Source: Mesorhizobium loti
Lineage (GTDB): Bacteria > Pseudomonadota > Alphaproteobacteria > Rhizobiales > Rhizobiaceae
Direction: 5' to 3'
NCBI RefSeq assembly: GCF_013170705.1
Contig: NZ_CP033334.1
Coordinates: 6,487,501-6,551,500, forward strand
Length of the DNA: 64,000 nt
Shown piece by piece: positions 45,533 through 55,332 of the stretch (the stretch's first letter is position 1; every line of letters begins with the position of its first letter). The notes beneath the pieces are model-generated. The model was given only the letters and a program-made list of their open reading frames with translations. It made no database searches and had not been told where the DNA came from. Position numbers and translations under genes: made by a program.

Positions 45533-46819
45533 TCACCTCTTATTGGGGCCACCGGCGCTGATGCGGGGCGCGAGGGGCCGCAGGTTATTCCTGTCGCCAA
45601 GGGCCGAAAATGGTGTGATCGACCAATCGATTAAGTCGACAGCATCCTGAAGTATGGCCTTGGTCTCAGCAAAGCTGGGTGAAACGGCGATGACATGTCC
45701 GATGCAGTCTAGGCAATTGCCTTTCCTGACGATCTGCGTGTTGGGTTCAACAAACAACTTAACCGCGGCGACACCTGAGACGGCAGCCGCCCGACTGTGG
45801 CCATCAATCCAATCAAGGGTGCCATCGCGATCAGGAACTAGGAAGCGCACGGCCGCAGTGTCTGAATGGCTTCTGCGCAAATTCCATTCGTCACCAATTA
45901 CAAGTTTGATGTGCTCTGTGACGAGATCGACACCGTAAGCCAGCTGAACCAGTTCAGGACTGGGCGAACCCGCAAGACGAGGATTGACTTCAATGACGAT
46001 TGGACCGAGCTTCGTCCATCGGAGTTCAATATTCGTTGGGCCCCAGCCAAGGCCGAGACCTGCCAAACAGCTCAGCGAAACATCGGCGATGCGCTCATGC
46101 TCGTCATCGGTCAGCACTGCCGGATAGGTGCACTCACGATAGACGAAATGCGGGGGGCGGTCGAAGTCAAGGGCCGCAATCGCAATGACCTCATTTCCCA
46201 TTATGTCAATGGTATAATGAGCGCCTTGTGCGAATTCTTCGACCAGTATCCTTGGCGAAGAACGCCATATGTGCTTCCCGCCTAACAGATAGGCCGTATG
46301 TTCAGCCAACTCATCTAGACTGCGGCACAATCGGACCCCCGTGCTGCCGCTGCCTACAGCTGGCTTAACAATCACCGGCAGGCCGATTTCCGCGGCAGCG
46401 CTTTCCACATCCGTCGCATCCGTCGCCACGCGATAAGCAGGTATTGGAACGCCGGCCTGCGCGAGGAGCTGACGCTGAGTAACTTTATCGCAGCATTGTT
46501 CAATCGGCTCGGGGTTCGGTCCGTGTAGATCGAAGTACCGGCTGAGCTTGCCAGCCGTCGAATAGAACAACTCCACTGCGGACGTGATGCCAGCAATGTC
46601 ATAGGTCGCATTTAGCCGGGAGCATTCCCGGATCAGCGCATCGAGATTTTCTGTATCGACACGGACTACCTCAATTCCTTCCGCCGCAAGATAGTCGTAC
46701 CGAGAATCAGCCGACAGTGTAATTGGTTGAAGATCAAGACGCTTGGCCGCTTGGACGTATTGGACATGTAGAGGCATATTACTTCCGCCTTCAACCAGTA
46801 TGAGCGCTCTTCTTGGCAT
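45533..46819 (-). CDS. ATP-grasp domain carboxylate-amine ligase
   Basis: A 428-residue ATP-grasp enzyme joining a carboxylate to an amine or thiol through an acyl phosphate. The N-terminal PreATP domain opens RALILVEGGSNMPLHVQYVQ. ATP-binding residues are in GLPVIVKPAVGSGSTGVRLC near residue 145, and Mg ligands in IVIEVNPRLAGSPSPELVQ near residue 290. The start at 46819 has GGAGG 7 bp upstream. It may make an amino-acid dipeptide or amide; the nearby peptide importer and amidohydrolase are suggestive but separated by 10 kb of IS DNA. The IS3 end lies 30 bp beyond its stop. Confidence 0.85.
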   Translation of the reverse strand: MPRRALILVEGGSNMPLHVQYVQAAKRLDLQPITLSADSRYDYLAAEGIEVVRVDTENLDALIRECSRLNATYDIAGITSAVELFYSTAGKLSRYFDLHGPNPEPIEQCCDKVTQRQLLAQAGVPIPAYRVATDATDVESAAAEIGLPVIVKPAVGSGSTGVRLCRSLDELAEHTAYLLGGKHIWRSSPRILVEEFAQGAHYTIDIMGNEVIAIAALDFDRPPHFVYRECTYPAVLTDDEHERIADVSLSCLAGLGLGWGPTNIELRWTKLGPIVIEVNPRLAGSPSPELVQLAYGVDLVTEHIKLVIGDEWNLRRSHSDTAAVRFLVPDRDGTLDWIDGHSRAAAVSGVAAVKLFVEPNTQIVRKGNCLDCIGHVIAVSPSFAETKAILQDAVDLIDWSITPFSALGDRNNLRPLAPRISAGGPNKR

Positions 46820-46957
46820 TATCGACCTCCGTTGCGTGCTGTGCGGGCGGGCGAGCGTACATGGCATAACCTCTTTCAGCCGTGCCTGACCTCAGACCTT
46901 GCGGTGAAGGTATCAGTGTCAGCGATCTGCGGTCGCAAAGATTGTGTGATTTTATTT

Positions 46958-46965
46958 GAAGGATC
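46958..46965. repeat. Target duplication GAAGGATC, left copy
   Basis: GAAGGATC directly precedes the left end of the outer IS66 and recurs at 52596-52603 directly after its right end. Eight base pairs is the normal IS66 duplication. Confidence 0.9.
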
Positions 46966-47022
46966 GTAAGCGGTGCGCCAAGGCACCTTGCAATAGGCCG
47001 ATGAACATGGAGTTTTCGGGCC

Positions 47023-47805
47023 ATGACATTGGAACATGCAAGGGGCGATCTGGTCGCCGAGTTAAGCGGTGCCGCGGCGGCCGAAGATCTTACAAAGGTG
47101 CCCAGGCGCGTGCGGCAGCGGAGGCTATGGAGTTGCACCAAGAAGCGCGCGTTGGTCGACCTGGCGAGCGCGGCGGGGTCGTCGGTGACGGAGGTCGCGG
47201 AAGCGTTCGGCGTAGCTTCATCCCAGCTCTATGCCTGGCGCAAGCAGATGGCCGGCGGCGAACTCGATACCGATCAGGCGATGGCAACTTTCGCGCGGAT
47301 CGAAGTGAACGATCTGCCCGAGGTCGAGCGTCCCGTCGCCGATTGCCCGGACCCGGCCGGCAGGATCGTCGTGGCCTTTCCGAACGGCGCGATTGCGGAT
47401 CGACGGGACCGTCGATCCGACGGCGCTGCGTATCGTCCTGTCGGAGTTGACCAGGTGATCACGGTGGTGCCGGCCGACCGGATTTACCTTTGCTGCGGCG
47501 CGACCGACATGCGTCGCGGGATCAACAGCCTGGCGCGGATGGTGCAGCAGGTGCTCGCGCTCGACCCGCACACCGGCGCGATCTTCTGCTTCCGTGGACA
47601 CAAGGGTCATATCATCAAGATTCTGGCGCATGACGACCAGGGGTTCTGCCTTTTTACAAAGCGGCTTTCCGAGGGTTGTTTTGCCTGGCCAACCACCAAG
47701 GATCAGGCCGCCGTGTCGCTGACCAAGGCGGAGCTTTCGCTGCTTCTGGAGGGGATCGACTGGCGCCGGCCGAACAAGATTTATCGACCGCGTCTGGCCG
47801 GCTAA
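47023..47805 (+). pseudogene. IS66-1 tnpA fused in frame to tnpB
   Basis: The first 125 residues are TnpA (helix-turn-helix SSVTEVAEAFGVASSQLYAW). A few bases are missing near 47390 compared with the inner copy, so the end of TnpA is out of frame (DRRDRRSDGAAYRP) and the frame then enters tnpB at VITVVPADRIYLCCGATDMR without a stop. TnpB itself (about residues 144-260) is complete and could still be made from its own GTG at 47455. The fusion is probably a decay product. Confidence 0.8.
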
Positions 47806-47877
47806 ATTCGGTCGTTTCTCATTGATTTTGTCTCGATTTTGCTTCCGTAACGGAGGTCTTTCGGATATGTAATTTGG

Positions 47878-49081
47878 GTGTCGGAACAAGCTCCCTCAAT
47901 CGCTGATTTCCTCGCCCGGATCGCCTTTCTGGAGGCGGCCGTTTCCGCCCGTGACACCACCATCGCCGGCGATGAGCAGCTGCGAAGAGAGCGCGCCGAG
48001 GCCGCGCTTCGCATCCAGCGCCTGCAGCTGCGGATCGATCGTTCAACCGCAAGGCCTTCGGCCGCTCGTCCGAGAAGCTGGGCCAGATGCGGCTCGAACT
48101 CGAAGATCTCGAGACCGATTTCGCCGCCAGCGTGCCCGATCTCGAACTGCCCATCGTCGCTGACACCGACAAGGTCCGAGTGTTGCCAGTGCGCAAGCTC
48201 AACCCGAACCTGCCGCGCAATCGGATCGTTCGCGAGCTCTCTTGCGAATGCTGCCCGGGCTGCGGTGGCGACATGCGCGCCATGGGCGAAGATAGTGAGG
48301 AGATGCTCGATCTGGTCGCCCAGGCCTGGCAGGTGATCGAGACCGTTAGACCCAAGTACAGCTGCCGGACCTGCGATAAAATCATCCAGGCGCCGGTACC
48401 AGCCAAGGCCATTGCTCGCGGCAAGCTCAGCTATGCCGCGCTCGCCCATATCATGATGGCCAAGTGGGGTTATAATCTGCCCTTCTACCGTCAGGCCCAG
48501 ATGATAGCCGCCAAGGGCATCGATATCGAGCGATCCACGCTTGCGCGCAGCGCCGGCTACGCCGCCGCCTTGCTCGATCCGATCTACAATCGCATCCGTG
48601 AGATCGGCCGTACCCGCAGCAAGATTCACACCGACGACACGCGGCTTCCGATCCTGGCGCCAAGCACCGGCAAGACGCACAAGGGCGCGCTCTGGGTTTA
48701 CGTCGCCGACGATCGCAACTCGGGTTCGAAGGAGCCGCCAATCGCCTGTTATCGCGCCACCATGGGCCGCGCCGGCGAGAGCGTTATGAGTGAGCTCGCC
48801 GGATTTGCCGGCACGCTCCAGGCCGACGGCTTCAGCGGCTACAATCAGCTCTACAAGGGCGGCGCCATTCGCGAAGCTGCCTGCCTGGCCCATCTGCGTC
48901 GCAAGATATTTGACGTTCACGACAGCCAGCCGACCGAGCTCAGCACGACGGCCATGGCCGGTATCCAGGCGATCTACCGGATCGAGGAAGGAGATACGCG
49001 GGCTCCCGCCCGCCGAGCGATTGGCCGCACGACGAAGTCGGACCCGACCACTGGTCCGGGCGATGCGACGACAGCTTATGC
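47878..49081 (+). pseudogene. IS66-1 tnpC, frameshifted and interrupted
   Basis: It begins at GTG 47878 (SEQAPSIADFLARI), shifts frame near 48045, then reads from about 48087 the zinc-binding and DDE_Tnp_IS66 domains (CCPGCGGDMRAMG, IHTDDTRLPILAP). At 49081 the inner IS66 interrupts it. The distal end resumes at 52261. It has at least two lesions besides the insertion. Confidence 0.85.
49074..49081. repeat. Target duplication GCTTATGC, left copy
   Basis: GCTTATGC precedes the inner IS66 and recurs at 52253-52260 right after it, inside the tnpC of the outer element. Confidence 0.9.
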
Positions 49082-49138
49082 GTAAGCGGTGCGCCAAGGC
49101 ACCTTGCAATAGGCTGATAAACATGGAGCTTTCGCGCC

Positions 49139-49576
49139 ATGACATTGGAACATGCGAGGGGCGATATGGTCGCCGAGATCAGCGGCGGCGCGCCGGCCGA
49201 AGATTGTGCAGCGATGCCCGGGCGCGTGCGGCAGCGAAGGCTGTGGAGTTGCACTGAGAAGCGCGCGCTGGTCGACCTGGCGAGCGCGGCGGGGTCGTCG
49301 GTGCCTGAGGTCGCGGAGGCGTTCGGCGTAGCTCCATCCCAGCTCTATGCGTGGCGCAAGCAGATGGCCGGCGGCGAACTCGAGGCCGATCGGGCGATGG
49401 CAACTTTCGCGCGGATCGAAGTGAACGATCTGCCCGAGGTCGAGCGTCCCGTCGCCGATTGCCCGGACCCGGCCGGCAGGATCGTCGTGGCCTTTCCGAA
49501 CGGCGCGCGCTTGCGGATCGACGGGACCATCGATCCGACGGCGCTGCGTATCGTACTGGCGGAGTTGACCAGGTGA
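49139..49576 (+). CDS. tnpA: IS66-2 TnpA
   Basis: A 145-residue IS66 TnpA (OrfA) with a helix-turn-helix SSVPEVAEAFGVAPSQLYAW near residue 55. Start ATG at 49139; its stop overlaps the tnpB GTG (GTGA). It is required with TnpB and TnpC for transposition. Confidence 0.88.
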   Translation: MTLEHARGDMVAEISGGAPAEDCAAMPGRVRQRRLWSCTEKRALVDLASAAGSSVPEVAEAFGVAPSQLYAWRKQMAGGELEADRAMATFARIEVNDLPEVERPVADCPDPAGRIVVAFPNGARLRIDGTIDPTALRIVLAELTR

Positions 49577-49923
49577 TCACGGTGGTGCCGACCGACCGGA
49601 TTTACTTGTGCTGCGGTGAGACCGATATGCGCCGCGGGATCAACAGCCTGGCGCGGATGGTGCAGCAGGTGCTCGCGCTCGACCCGCATTCCGGCGCGAT
49701 CTTCTGCTTCCGTGGACGCAAGGGTCATATCATCAAGATTTTGGCGCATGACGACCAGGGGTTCTGCCTTTTTACAAAACGCCTTTCCGATGGGTGTTTC
49801 GCTTGGCCGACTACCAAGGATCAGGTGACCGTGTCGCTCACTAAGGCACAGCTTTCCCTACTTTTGGACGGGATCGATTGGCGCCGGCCGAACAAGATTT
49901 ATCGACCGCGTCTGGCCGGCTAA
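49573..49923 (+). CDS. tnpB: IS66-2 TnpB
   Basis: A 116-residue IS66 TnpB (OrfB). It starts at GTG 49573, overlapping tnpA by four bases, and shows DRIYLCCGETDMRRGINSLA near residue 8 and FCFRGRKGHIIKIL near residue 45, both family hallmarks. Its biochemical role is unknown; it is an essential helper. Confidence 0.88.
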   Translation: MITVVPTDRIYLCCGETDMRRGINSLARMVQQVLALDPHSGAIFCFRGRKGHIIKILAHDDQGFCLFTKRLSDGCFAWPTTKDQVTVSLTKAQLSLLLDGIDWRRPNKIYRPRLAG

Positions 49924-49995
49924 ATTAGGCCGTTTCTCATTGATTTTGTGTCGATTTTGCTTCCGTAGACGAGGTCTTTCGGGTATGTAATTTGG

Positions 49996-51579
49996 GTGTC
50001 GGAACAAGCTCCCTCCATCGCTGATTTCCTCGCCCGGATCGCCACTCTGGAGGCGGCCGTTTCCGCCCGTGACACCGCCATTGCCGAACGCGATGAGCAG
50101 CTGCGAAGAGAGCGCGCCGAGGCCGCGCTTCGCATCCAGCGCCTGCAGCTGCGGATCGATCGCTTCAACCGCAAGGCCTTCGGCCGCTCCTCCGAGAAGC
50201 TCGGCCAGATGCAGCTCGAACTCGAAGATCTCGAGATCGATTTCGCCGCCAGCGTGCCCGATCTCGAACTGCCTATCGTCGCGGACAGCGACAAGGTGCG
50301 GGTGTTGCCGCTGCGTAAGCTTAACCCCAACCTGCCGCGCAAGCGGGTCGTTCGCGAGCCGTCTTGCGCATGCTGCCCGGGCTGCGGCGGCGATCTGCGC
50401 GCCATGGGCGAAGATAGCGAGGAGATGCTCGATCTGGTCGCCCAGGCCTGGCAGGTGATGGAGACCGTTCGACCCAAGTACAGCTGCCGGACCTGCGATA
50501 AAATCATCCAGGCGCCGGCACCAGCCAAGGCCATTGCTCGCGGCAAGCTCAGCTATGCCGCGCTCGCCCATATCATGATGGCCAAGTGGGGTTATCATTT
50601 GCCCTTCTACCGTCAGGCCCAGATGATGGCCGCCAAGGGCGTCGATATCGAGCGATCCACGCTTGCGCGCAGCGCCGGCTACGCCGCCGCCTTGCTCGAT
50701 CCGATCTACAACCGCATCCGTGAGATCGGCCGTACCCGCAGCAAGATTCACACCGACGACACGCGGCTTCCGATCCTGGCGCCCAGCACCGGAACGACGC
50801 ACAAGGGCGCGCTCTGGGTTTACGTCGCCGACGACCGCAACTCGGGTTCGCAGGAGCCGCCGATCGCCTGGTATCGCGCCACCATGGGCCGAGCCGGCGA
50901 GAGCGTGATGACCGAGCTCGCCGGATTTGCTGGCACTCTTCAGGCCGACGGTTTTAGCGGCTACAATCAGCTCTACAAGGGCGGCGCCATTCGCGAAGCC
51001 GCCTGCCTGGCCCATCTGCGTCGCAAGATATTCGACGTTCACGACAGCCAGCCGACCGAGCTCAGCACGACGGCCATGGCCGGTATCCAGGCGATCTACC
51101 GGATCGAGGAAGAGATACGTGGGCTGCCGCCCGCCGAGCGATTGGCCGCTCGACGAAGGCGTACCCGACCACTGGTCCGCGCGCTGCGACGACAGCTCAT
51201 GCGCCAGGGCAAGGGTTTGTCGCGCCATGCCGATATCGCCAAGGCCTTCGCCTACGGCGCCAAGCGATGGCGCGCGTTCAATCGCTTCCTCTACGATGGC
51301 CAGCTCGAGCCCGACAACCTGATCGCGGAGCGCGCCATTCGTGGATTTACGGTCGGAAGGCGCAACTGGCTTTTCTCGGGTAACTTTGCCGCGGCAGAGC
51401 GGTCAGCGGTCGTGCTCAGCATCATCGAGACCTGCAAGCTCGGCGGCGTCGATGCCGAAGCCTACATGGCCGATGTCACCGAGCGCATCCAGAACGACTG
51501 GCCAGCCTCGCGCTGGGACGAGCTGATGCCATGGAACTGGGCGCGCCGCGAAGAGATGCCGCTCCCGTTGGCGGCATGA
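49996..51579 (+). CDS. tnpC: IS66-2 TnpC transposase
   Basis: A 527-residue DDE transposase. Order of domains: coiled coil (residues 10-65), LZ and zinc-binding region with CCPGCGGDLRAMG near residue 125, the DDE_Tnp_IS66 core with IHTDDTRLPILAP near 245 and AERAIRGFTVGRRNWLFSGN near 445, and the C-terminal TnpC extension. Start is GTG at 49996. Its stop overlaps the ATG of the UPF0149 gene (ATGA). Confidence 0.92.
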   Translation: MSEQAPSIADFLARIATLEAAVSARDTAIAERDEQLRRERAEAALRIQRLQLRIDRFNRKAFGRSSEKLGQMQLELEDLEIDFAASVPDLELPIVADSDKVRVLPLRKLNPNLPRKRVVREPSCACCPGCGGDLRAMGEDSEEMLDLVAQAWQVMETVRPKYSCRTCDKIIQAPAPAKAIARGKLSYAALAHIMMAKWGYHLPFYRQAQMMAAKGVDIERSTLARSAGYAAALLDPIYNRIREIGRTRSKIHTDDTRLPILAPSTGTTHKGALWVYVADDRNSGSQEPPIAWYRATMGRAGESVMTELAGFAGTLQADGFSGYNQLYKGGAIREAACLAHLRRKIFDVHDSQPTELSTTAMAGIQAIYRIEEEIRGLPPAERLAARRRRTRPLVRALRRQLMRQGKGLSRHADIAKAFAYGAKRWRAFNRFLYDGQLEPDNLIAERAIRGFTVGRRNWLFSGNFAAAERSAVVLSIIETCKLGGVDAEAYMADVTERIQNDWPASRWDELMPWNWARREEMPLPLAA

Positions 51580-52175
51580 GCGCGCTCGATGCCACGGCGC
51601 TGTCGGACGAGGCGCTCGAGGCCTGGATGGCTGCCAAGACCAACCGCCCGCTGGTGCGGACGATATCGGCGCTGGATGGCTTCGTAACGGCGGCGGTCAC
51701 TGGGCCGCGCTACCCGGACCCGCAAGACTGGATGTGCCCGCTCATGGGGTTGCGGCGCGACGTCGTGGCCAAAGGCTCTGCAGCCGATCACGCCGTGTTT
51801 GCCAGCGTCGCCAGGATCCACAACCGGATCAACGAGACGCTCTTCGACAGACCGCAGGATTATGCGCCCCGCTTCGCAACCAAGCCCAGCGGCGGCATCG
51901 ACCCGCGGCCGTGGTGCCAGGGGTTCTACGCGGCCATCAATCTCAACATCAAAAAATGGAAATCGCTACTCGACCTCAACAACCCCAACCACGGTCTGCT
52001 GCTGCCGATCCTGATCTACTGCGTCGACAAAAAGGGCAGGCCCGTCCTCGGCAAGCCCAGGCCGGGGCCCGAGACCGCGCGCTTCATCGAGCACGAGGCG
52101 TACAAAGACATCGCCCTCGTCATCCCCGCCCTGCGCGAACTCCACTACGTCACCCGTTATGACGCTCCGAAGTGA
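51576..52175 (+). CDS. UPF0149-family passenger protein of IS66-2
   Basis: A 199-residue protein of the UPF0149 (YecA-like) family. The first 60 residues (LSDEALEAWMAAKTNRPLVR to ALDGFVTAAVTGPRYPDPQD) are the helical domain that begins such proteins. A second conserved block is WCQGFYAAINLNIKKWKSLL near residue 120. No C-terminal SEC-type zinc motif is present. The ATG at 51576 overlaps the tnpC stop, so expression is coupled to the transposase. Its function in transposition, if any, is unknown. Confidence 0.8.
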   Translation: MSALDATALSDEALEAWMAAKTNRPLVRTISALDGFVTAAVTGPRYPDPQDWMCPLMGLRRDVVAKGSAADHAVFASVARIHNRINETLFDRPQDYAPRFATKPSGGIDPRPWCQGFYAAINLNIKKWKSLLDLNNPNHGLLLPILIYCVDKKGRPVLGKPRPGPETARFIEHEAYKDIALVIPALRELHYVTRYDAPK

Positions 52176-52252
52176 TCGGCGCCGGCGCGCCGACCAACGA
52201 TCGATCTAACCATCAAGACGATTTCGGGACAGGTGCCTTGGCGCACCGCTTA

Positions 52253-52260
52253 CGCTTATG
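52253..52260. repeat. Target duplication GCTTATGC, right copy
   Basis: Pairs with 49074-49081 and marks the right boundary of IS66-2. Confidence 0.9.
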
Positions 52261-52595
52261 CGCCAGGGCAACGGTTTGTCGCGCCATGCCGATATCGCGA
52301 AGGCCTTCGCCTATGGCACCAGGCGATGGCGCGCGTTCAATCGCTTCCTCTACGATGGCCAGCTCGAGCCCGACAACCTGATCGCGGAGCGGGCCATTCG
52401 TGGATTTACAGGCGGCCGACGCAACTGGCTTTTCTCGGGCAGCCTCGCGCGGCAGAGTCCCCGCCCTCCGCGAACTCCACTACGTCACCCATTATGACGA
52501 TCCGGAGTGATCGGCGGCCTCGCGCGGACTAACGGCTGACCTACCATAGACGCATCACAAGACGATATTGGGAGGTGCCTTGGCGCACCGCTTAC

Positions 52596-52660
52596 GAAGG
52601 ATCTGTTGCAACCGTTTTTGCTTATGTGCGCTGTGGTACGGAGCGTCTCGACGGTTTTCG
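52596..52660. other. 65-bp spacer at the palindrome centre, part of an IS6-like element
   Basis: It begins with the duplication GAAGGATC and ends with GGTTTTCG (52653-52660). The bases GGATCTGTTGCAA resemble an IS6-family terminal repeat. If the IS66 DNA is removed, this spacer connects directly to the IS6-like gene start at 56192, so it is probably that element's left end and promoter. Confidence 0.7.
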
Positions 52661-53080
52661 GTAAGCGGTGCGCCAAGGCACCTCCCAATATCGTCTTGTG
52701 ATGCGTCTATGGTAGGTCAGCCGTTAGTCCGCGCGAGGCCGCCGATCACTCCGGATCGTCATAATGGGTGACGTAGTGGAGTTCGCGGAGGGCGGGGACT
52801 CTGCCGCGCGAGGCTGCCCGAGAAAAGCCAGTTGCGTCGGCCGCCTGTAAATCCACGAATGGCCCGCTCCGCGATCAGGTTGTCGGGCTCGAGCTGGCCA
52901 TCGTAGAGGAAGCGATTGAACGCGCGCCATCGCCTGGTGCCATAGGCGAAGGCCTTCGCGATATCGGCATGGCGCGACAAACCGTTGCCCTGGCGCATAA
53001 GCGTAAGCGGTGCGCCAAGGCACCTGTCCCGAAATCGTCTTGATGGTTAGATCGATCGTTGGTCGGCGCGCCGGCGCCGA

Positions 53081-53680
53081 TCACTTCGGAGCGTCATAAC
53101 GGGTGACGTAGTGGAGTTCGCGCAGGGCGGGGATGACGAGGGCGATGTCTTTGTACGCCTCGTGCTCGATGAAGCGCGCGGTCTCGGGCCCCGGCCTGGG
53201 CTTGCCGAGGACGGGCCTGCCCTTTTTGTCGACGCAGTAGATCAGGATCGGCAGCAGCAGACCGTGGTTGGGGTTGTTGAGGTCGAGTAGCGATTTCCAT
53301 TTTTTGATGTTGAGATTGATGGCCGCGTAGAACCCCTGGCACCACGGCCGCGGGTCGATGCCGCCGCTGGGCTTGGTTGCGAAGCGGGGCGCATAATCCT
53401 GCGGTCTGTCGAAGAGCGTCTCGTTGATCCGGTTGTGGATCCTGGCGACGCTGGCAAACACGGCGTGATCGGCTGCAGAGCCTTTGGCCACGACGTCGCG
53501 CCGCAACCCCATGAGCGGGCACATCCAGTCTTGCGGGTCCGGGTAGCGCGGCCCAGTGACCGCCGCCGTTACGAAGCCATCCAGCGCCGATATCGTCCGC
53601 ACCAGCGGGCGGTTGGTCTTGGCAGCCATCCAGGCCTCGAGCGCCTCGTCCGACAGCGCCGTGGCATCGAGCGCGCTCAT
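53081..53680 (-). CDS. UPF0149-family passenger protein, second copy
   Basis: Identical in sequence to the protein at 51576-52175, in the inverse arm. It is again coupled to tnpC by an ATGA overlap. It is the fourth gene of the inner IS66 in the transposed unit. Confidence 0.8.
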   Translation of the reverse strand: MSALDATALSDEALEAWMAAKTNRPLVRTISALDGFVTAAVTGPRYPDPQDWMCPLMGLRRDVVAKGSAADHAVFASVARIHNRINETLFDRPQDYAPRFATKPSGGIDPRPWCQGFYAAINLNIKKWKSLLDLNNPNHGLLLPILIYCVDKKGRPVLGKPRPGPETARFIEHEAYKDIALVIPALRELHYVTRYDAPK

Positions 53681-55260
53681 GCCGCCAACGGGAGCGGCAT
53701 CTCTTCGCGGCGCGCCCAGTTCCATGGCATCAGCTCGTCCCAGCGCGAGGCTGGCCAGTCGTTCTGGATGCGCTCGGTGACATCGGCCATGTAGGCTTCG
53801 GCATCGACGCCGCCGAGCTTGCAGGTCTCGATGATGCTGAGCACGACCGCTGACCGCTCTGCCGCGGCAAAGTTACCCGAGAAAAGCCAGTTGCGCCTTC
53901 CGACCGTAAATCCACGAATGGCGCGCTCCGCGATCAGGTTGTCGGGCTCGAGCTGGCCATCGTAGAGGAAGCGATTGAACGCGCGCCATCGCTTGGCGCC
54001 GTAGGCGAAGGCCTTGGCGATATCGGCATGGCGCGACAAACCCTTGCCCTGGCGCATGAGCTGTCGTCGCAGCGCGCGGACCAGTGGTCGGGTACGCCTT
54101 CGTCGAGCGGCCAATCGCTCGGCGGGCGGCAGCCCACGTATCTCTTCCTCGATCCGGTAGATCGCCTGGATACCGGCCATGGCCGTCGTGCTGAGCTCGG
54201 TCGGCTGGCTGTCGTGAACGTCGAATATCTTGCGACGCAGATGGGCCAGGCAGGCGGCTTCGCGAATGGCGCCGCCCTTGTAGAGCTGATTGTAGCCGCT
54301 AAAACCGTCGGCCTGAAGAGTGCCAGCAAATCCGGCGAGCTCGGTCATCACGCTCTCGCCGGCTCGGCCCATGGTGGCGCGATACCAGGCGATCGGCGGC
54401 TCCTGCGAACCCGAGTTGCGGTCGTCGGCGACGTAAACCCAGAGCGCGCCCTTGTGCGTCGTTCCGGTGCTGGGCGCCAGGATCGGAAGCCGCGTGTCGT
54501 CGGTGTGAATCTTGCTGCGGGTACGGCCGATCTCACGGATGCGGTTGTAGATCGGATCGAGCAAGGCGGCGGCGTAGCCGGCGCTGCGCGCAAGCGTGGA
54601 TCGCTCGATATCGACGCCCTTGGCGGCCATCATCTGGGCCTGACGGTAGAAGGGCAAATGATAACCCCACTTGGCCATCATGATATGGGCGAGCGCGGCA
54701 TAGCTGAGCTTGCCGCGAGCAATGGCCTTGGCTGGTGCCGGCGCCTGGATGATTTTATCGCAGGTCCGGCAGCTGTACTTGGGTCGAACGGTCTCCATCA
54801 CCTGCCAGGCCTGGGCGACCAGATCGAGCATCTCCTCGCTATCTTCGCCCATGGCGCGCAGATCGCCGCCGCAGCCCGGGCAGCATGCGCAAGACGGCTC
54901 GCGAACGACCCGCTTGCGCGGCAGGTTGGGGTTAAGCTTACGCAGCGGCAACACCCGCACCTTGTCGCTGTCCGCGACGATAGGCAGTTCGAGATCGGGC
55001 ACGCTGGCGGCGAAATCGATCTCGAGATCTTCGAGTTCGAGCTGCATCTGGCCGAGCTTCTCGGAGGAGCGGCCGAAGGCCTTGCGGTTGAAGCGATCGA
55101 TCCGCAGCTGCAGGCGCTGGATGCGAAGCGCGGCCTCGGCGCGCTCTCTTCGCAGCTGCTCATCGCGTTCGGCAATGGCGGTGTCACGGGCGGAAACGGC
55201 CGCCTCCAGAGTGGCGATCCGGGCGAGGAAATCAGCGATGGAGGGAGCTTGTTCCGACAC
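53677..55260 (-). CDS. tnpC: IS66 TnpC transposase, second copy
   Basis: A 527-residue protein identical to that at 49996-51579 with an intact DDE core and GTG start. No damage is seen. Confidence 0.92.
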   Translation of the reverse strand: MSEQAPSIADFLARIATLEAAVSARDTAIAERDEQLRRERAEAALRIQRLQLRIDRFNRKAFGRSSEKLGQMQLELEDLEIDFAASVPDLELPIVADSDKVRVLPLRKLNPNLPRKRVVREPSCACCPGCGGDLRAMGEDSEEMLDLVAQAWQVMETVRPKYSCRTCDKIIQAPAPAKAIARGKLSYAALAHIMMAKWGYHLPFYRQAQMMAAKGVDIERSTLARSAGYAAALLDPIYNRIREIGRTRSKIHTDDTRLPILAPSTGTTHKGALWVYVADDRNSGSQEPPIAWYRATMGRAGESVMTELAGFAGTLQADGFSGYNQLYKGGAIREAACLAHLRRKIFDVHDSQPTELSTTAMAGIQAIYRIEEEIRGLPPAERLAARRRRTRPLVRALRRQLMRQGKGLSRHADIAKAFAYGAKRWRAFNRFLYDGQLEPDNLIAERAIRGFTVGRRNWLFSGNFAAAERSAVVLSIIETCKLGGVDAEAYMADVTERIQNDWPASRWDELMPWNWARREEMPLPLAA

Positions 55261-55332
55261 CCAAATTACATACCCGAAAGACCTCGTCTACGGAAGCAAA
55301 ATCGACACAAAATCAATGAGAAACGGCCTAAT

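Larger units (their letters stand above)
49082..52252 (+). mobile_element. Inner complete IS66-family element (IS66-2)
   Basis: A 3,171-bp element with perfect terminal repeats of about 23 bp beginning GTAAGCGGTGCGCCAAGGC. It has tnpA, tnpB and tnpC intact and a fourth gene of the UPF0149 family. It lies inside tnpC of IS66-1 with the 8-bp duplication GCTTATGC on both sides. Confidence 0.93.
46966..52595 (+). mobile_element. Outer IS66-family element (IS66-1), internally deleted and interrupted
   Basis: It starts GTAAGCGGTGCGCCAAGGC at 46966 and ends with the inverse at 52595. It carries a fused tnpA-tnpB, a frameshifted tnpC, and, after an inserted second IS66 (49082-52252), a short tail at 52261-52595. 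The tail encodes the tnpC end (GLSRHADIAKAFAYGTRRWR) joined by a deletion to the last residues of the UPF0149 passenger (RELHYVTHYDDPE). Confidence 0.9.

Noticed and set aside
49858..51228. Long 456-residue frame antisense to the IS66 tnpC (also in the mirror arm and in the outer copy)
   Set aside because: It is the GC-rich antisense shadow of tnpC; the tnpC frame carries all known domains.
52485..52771. Two mirrored frames of 67 residues across the palindrome loop
   Set aside because: They consist of IS66 terminal sequence read through the spacer and have no protein features.
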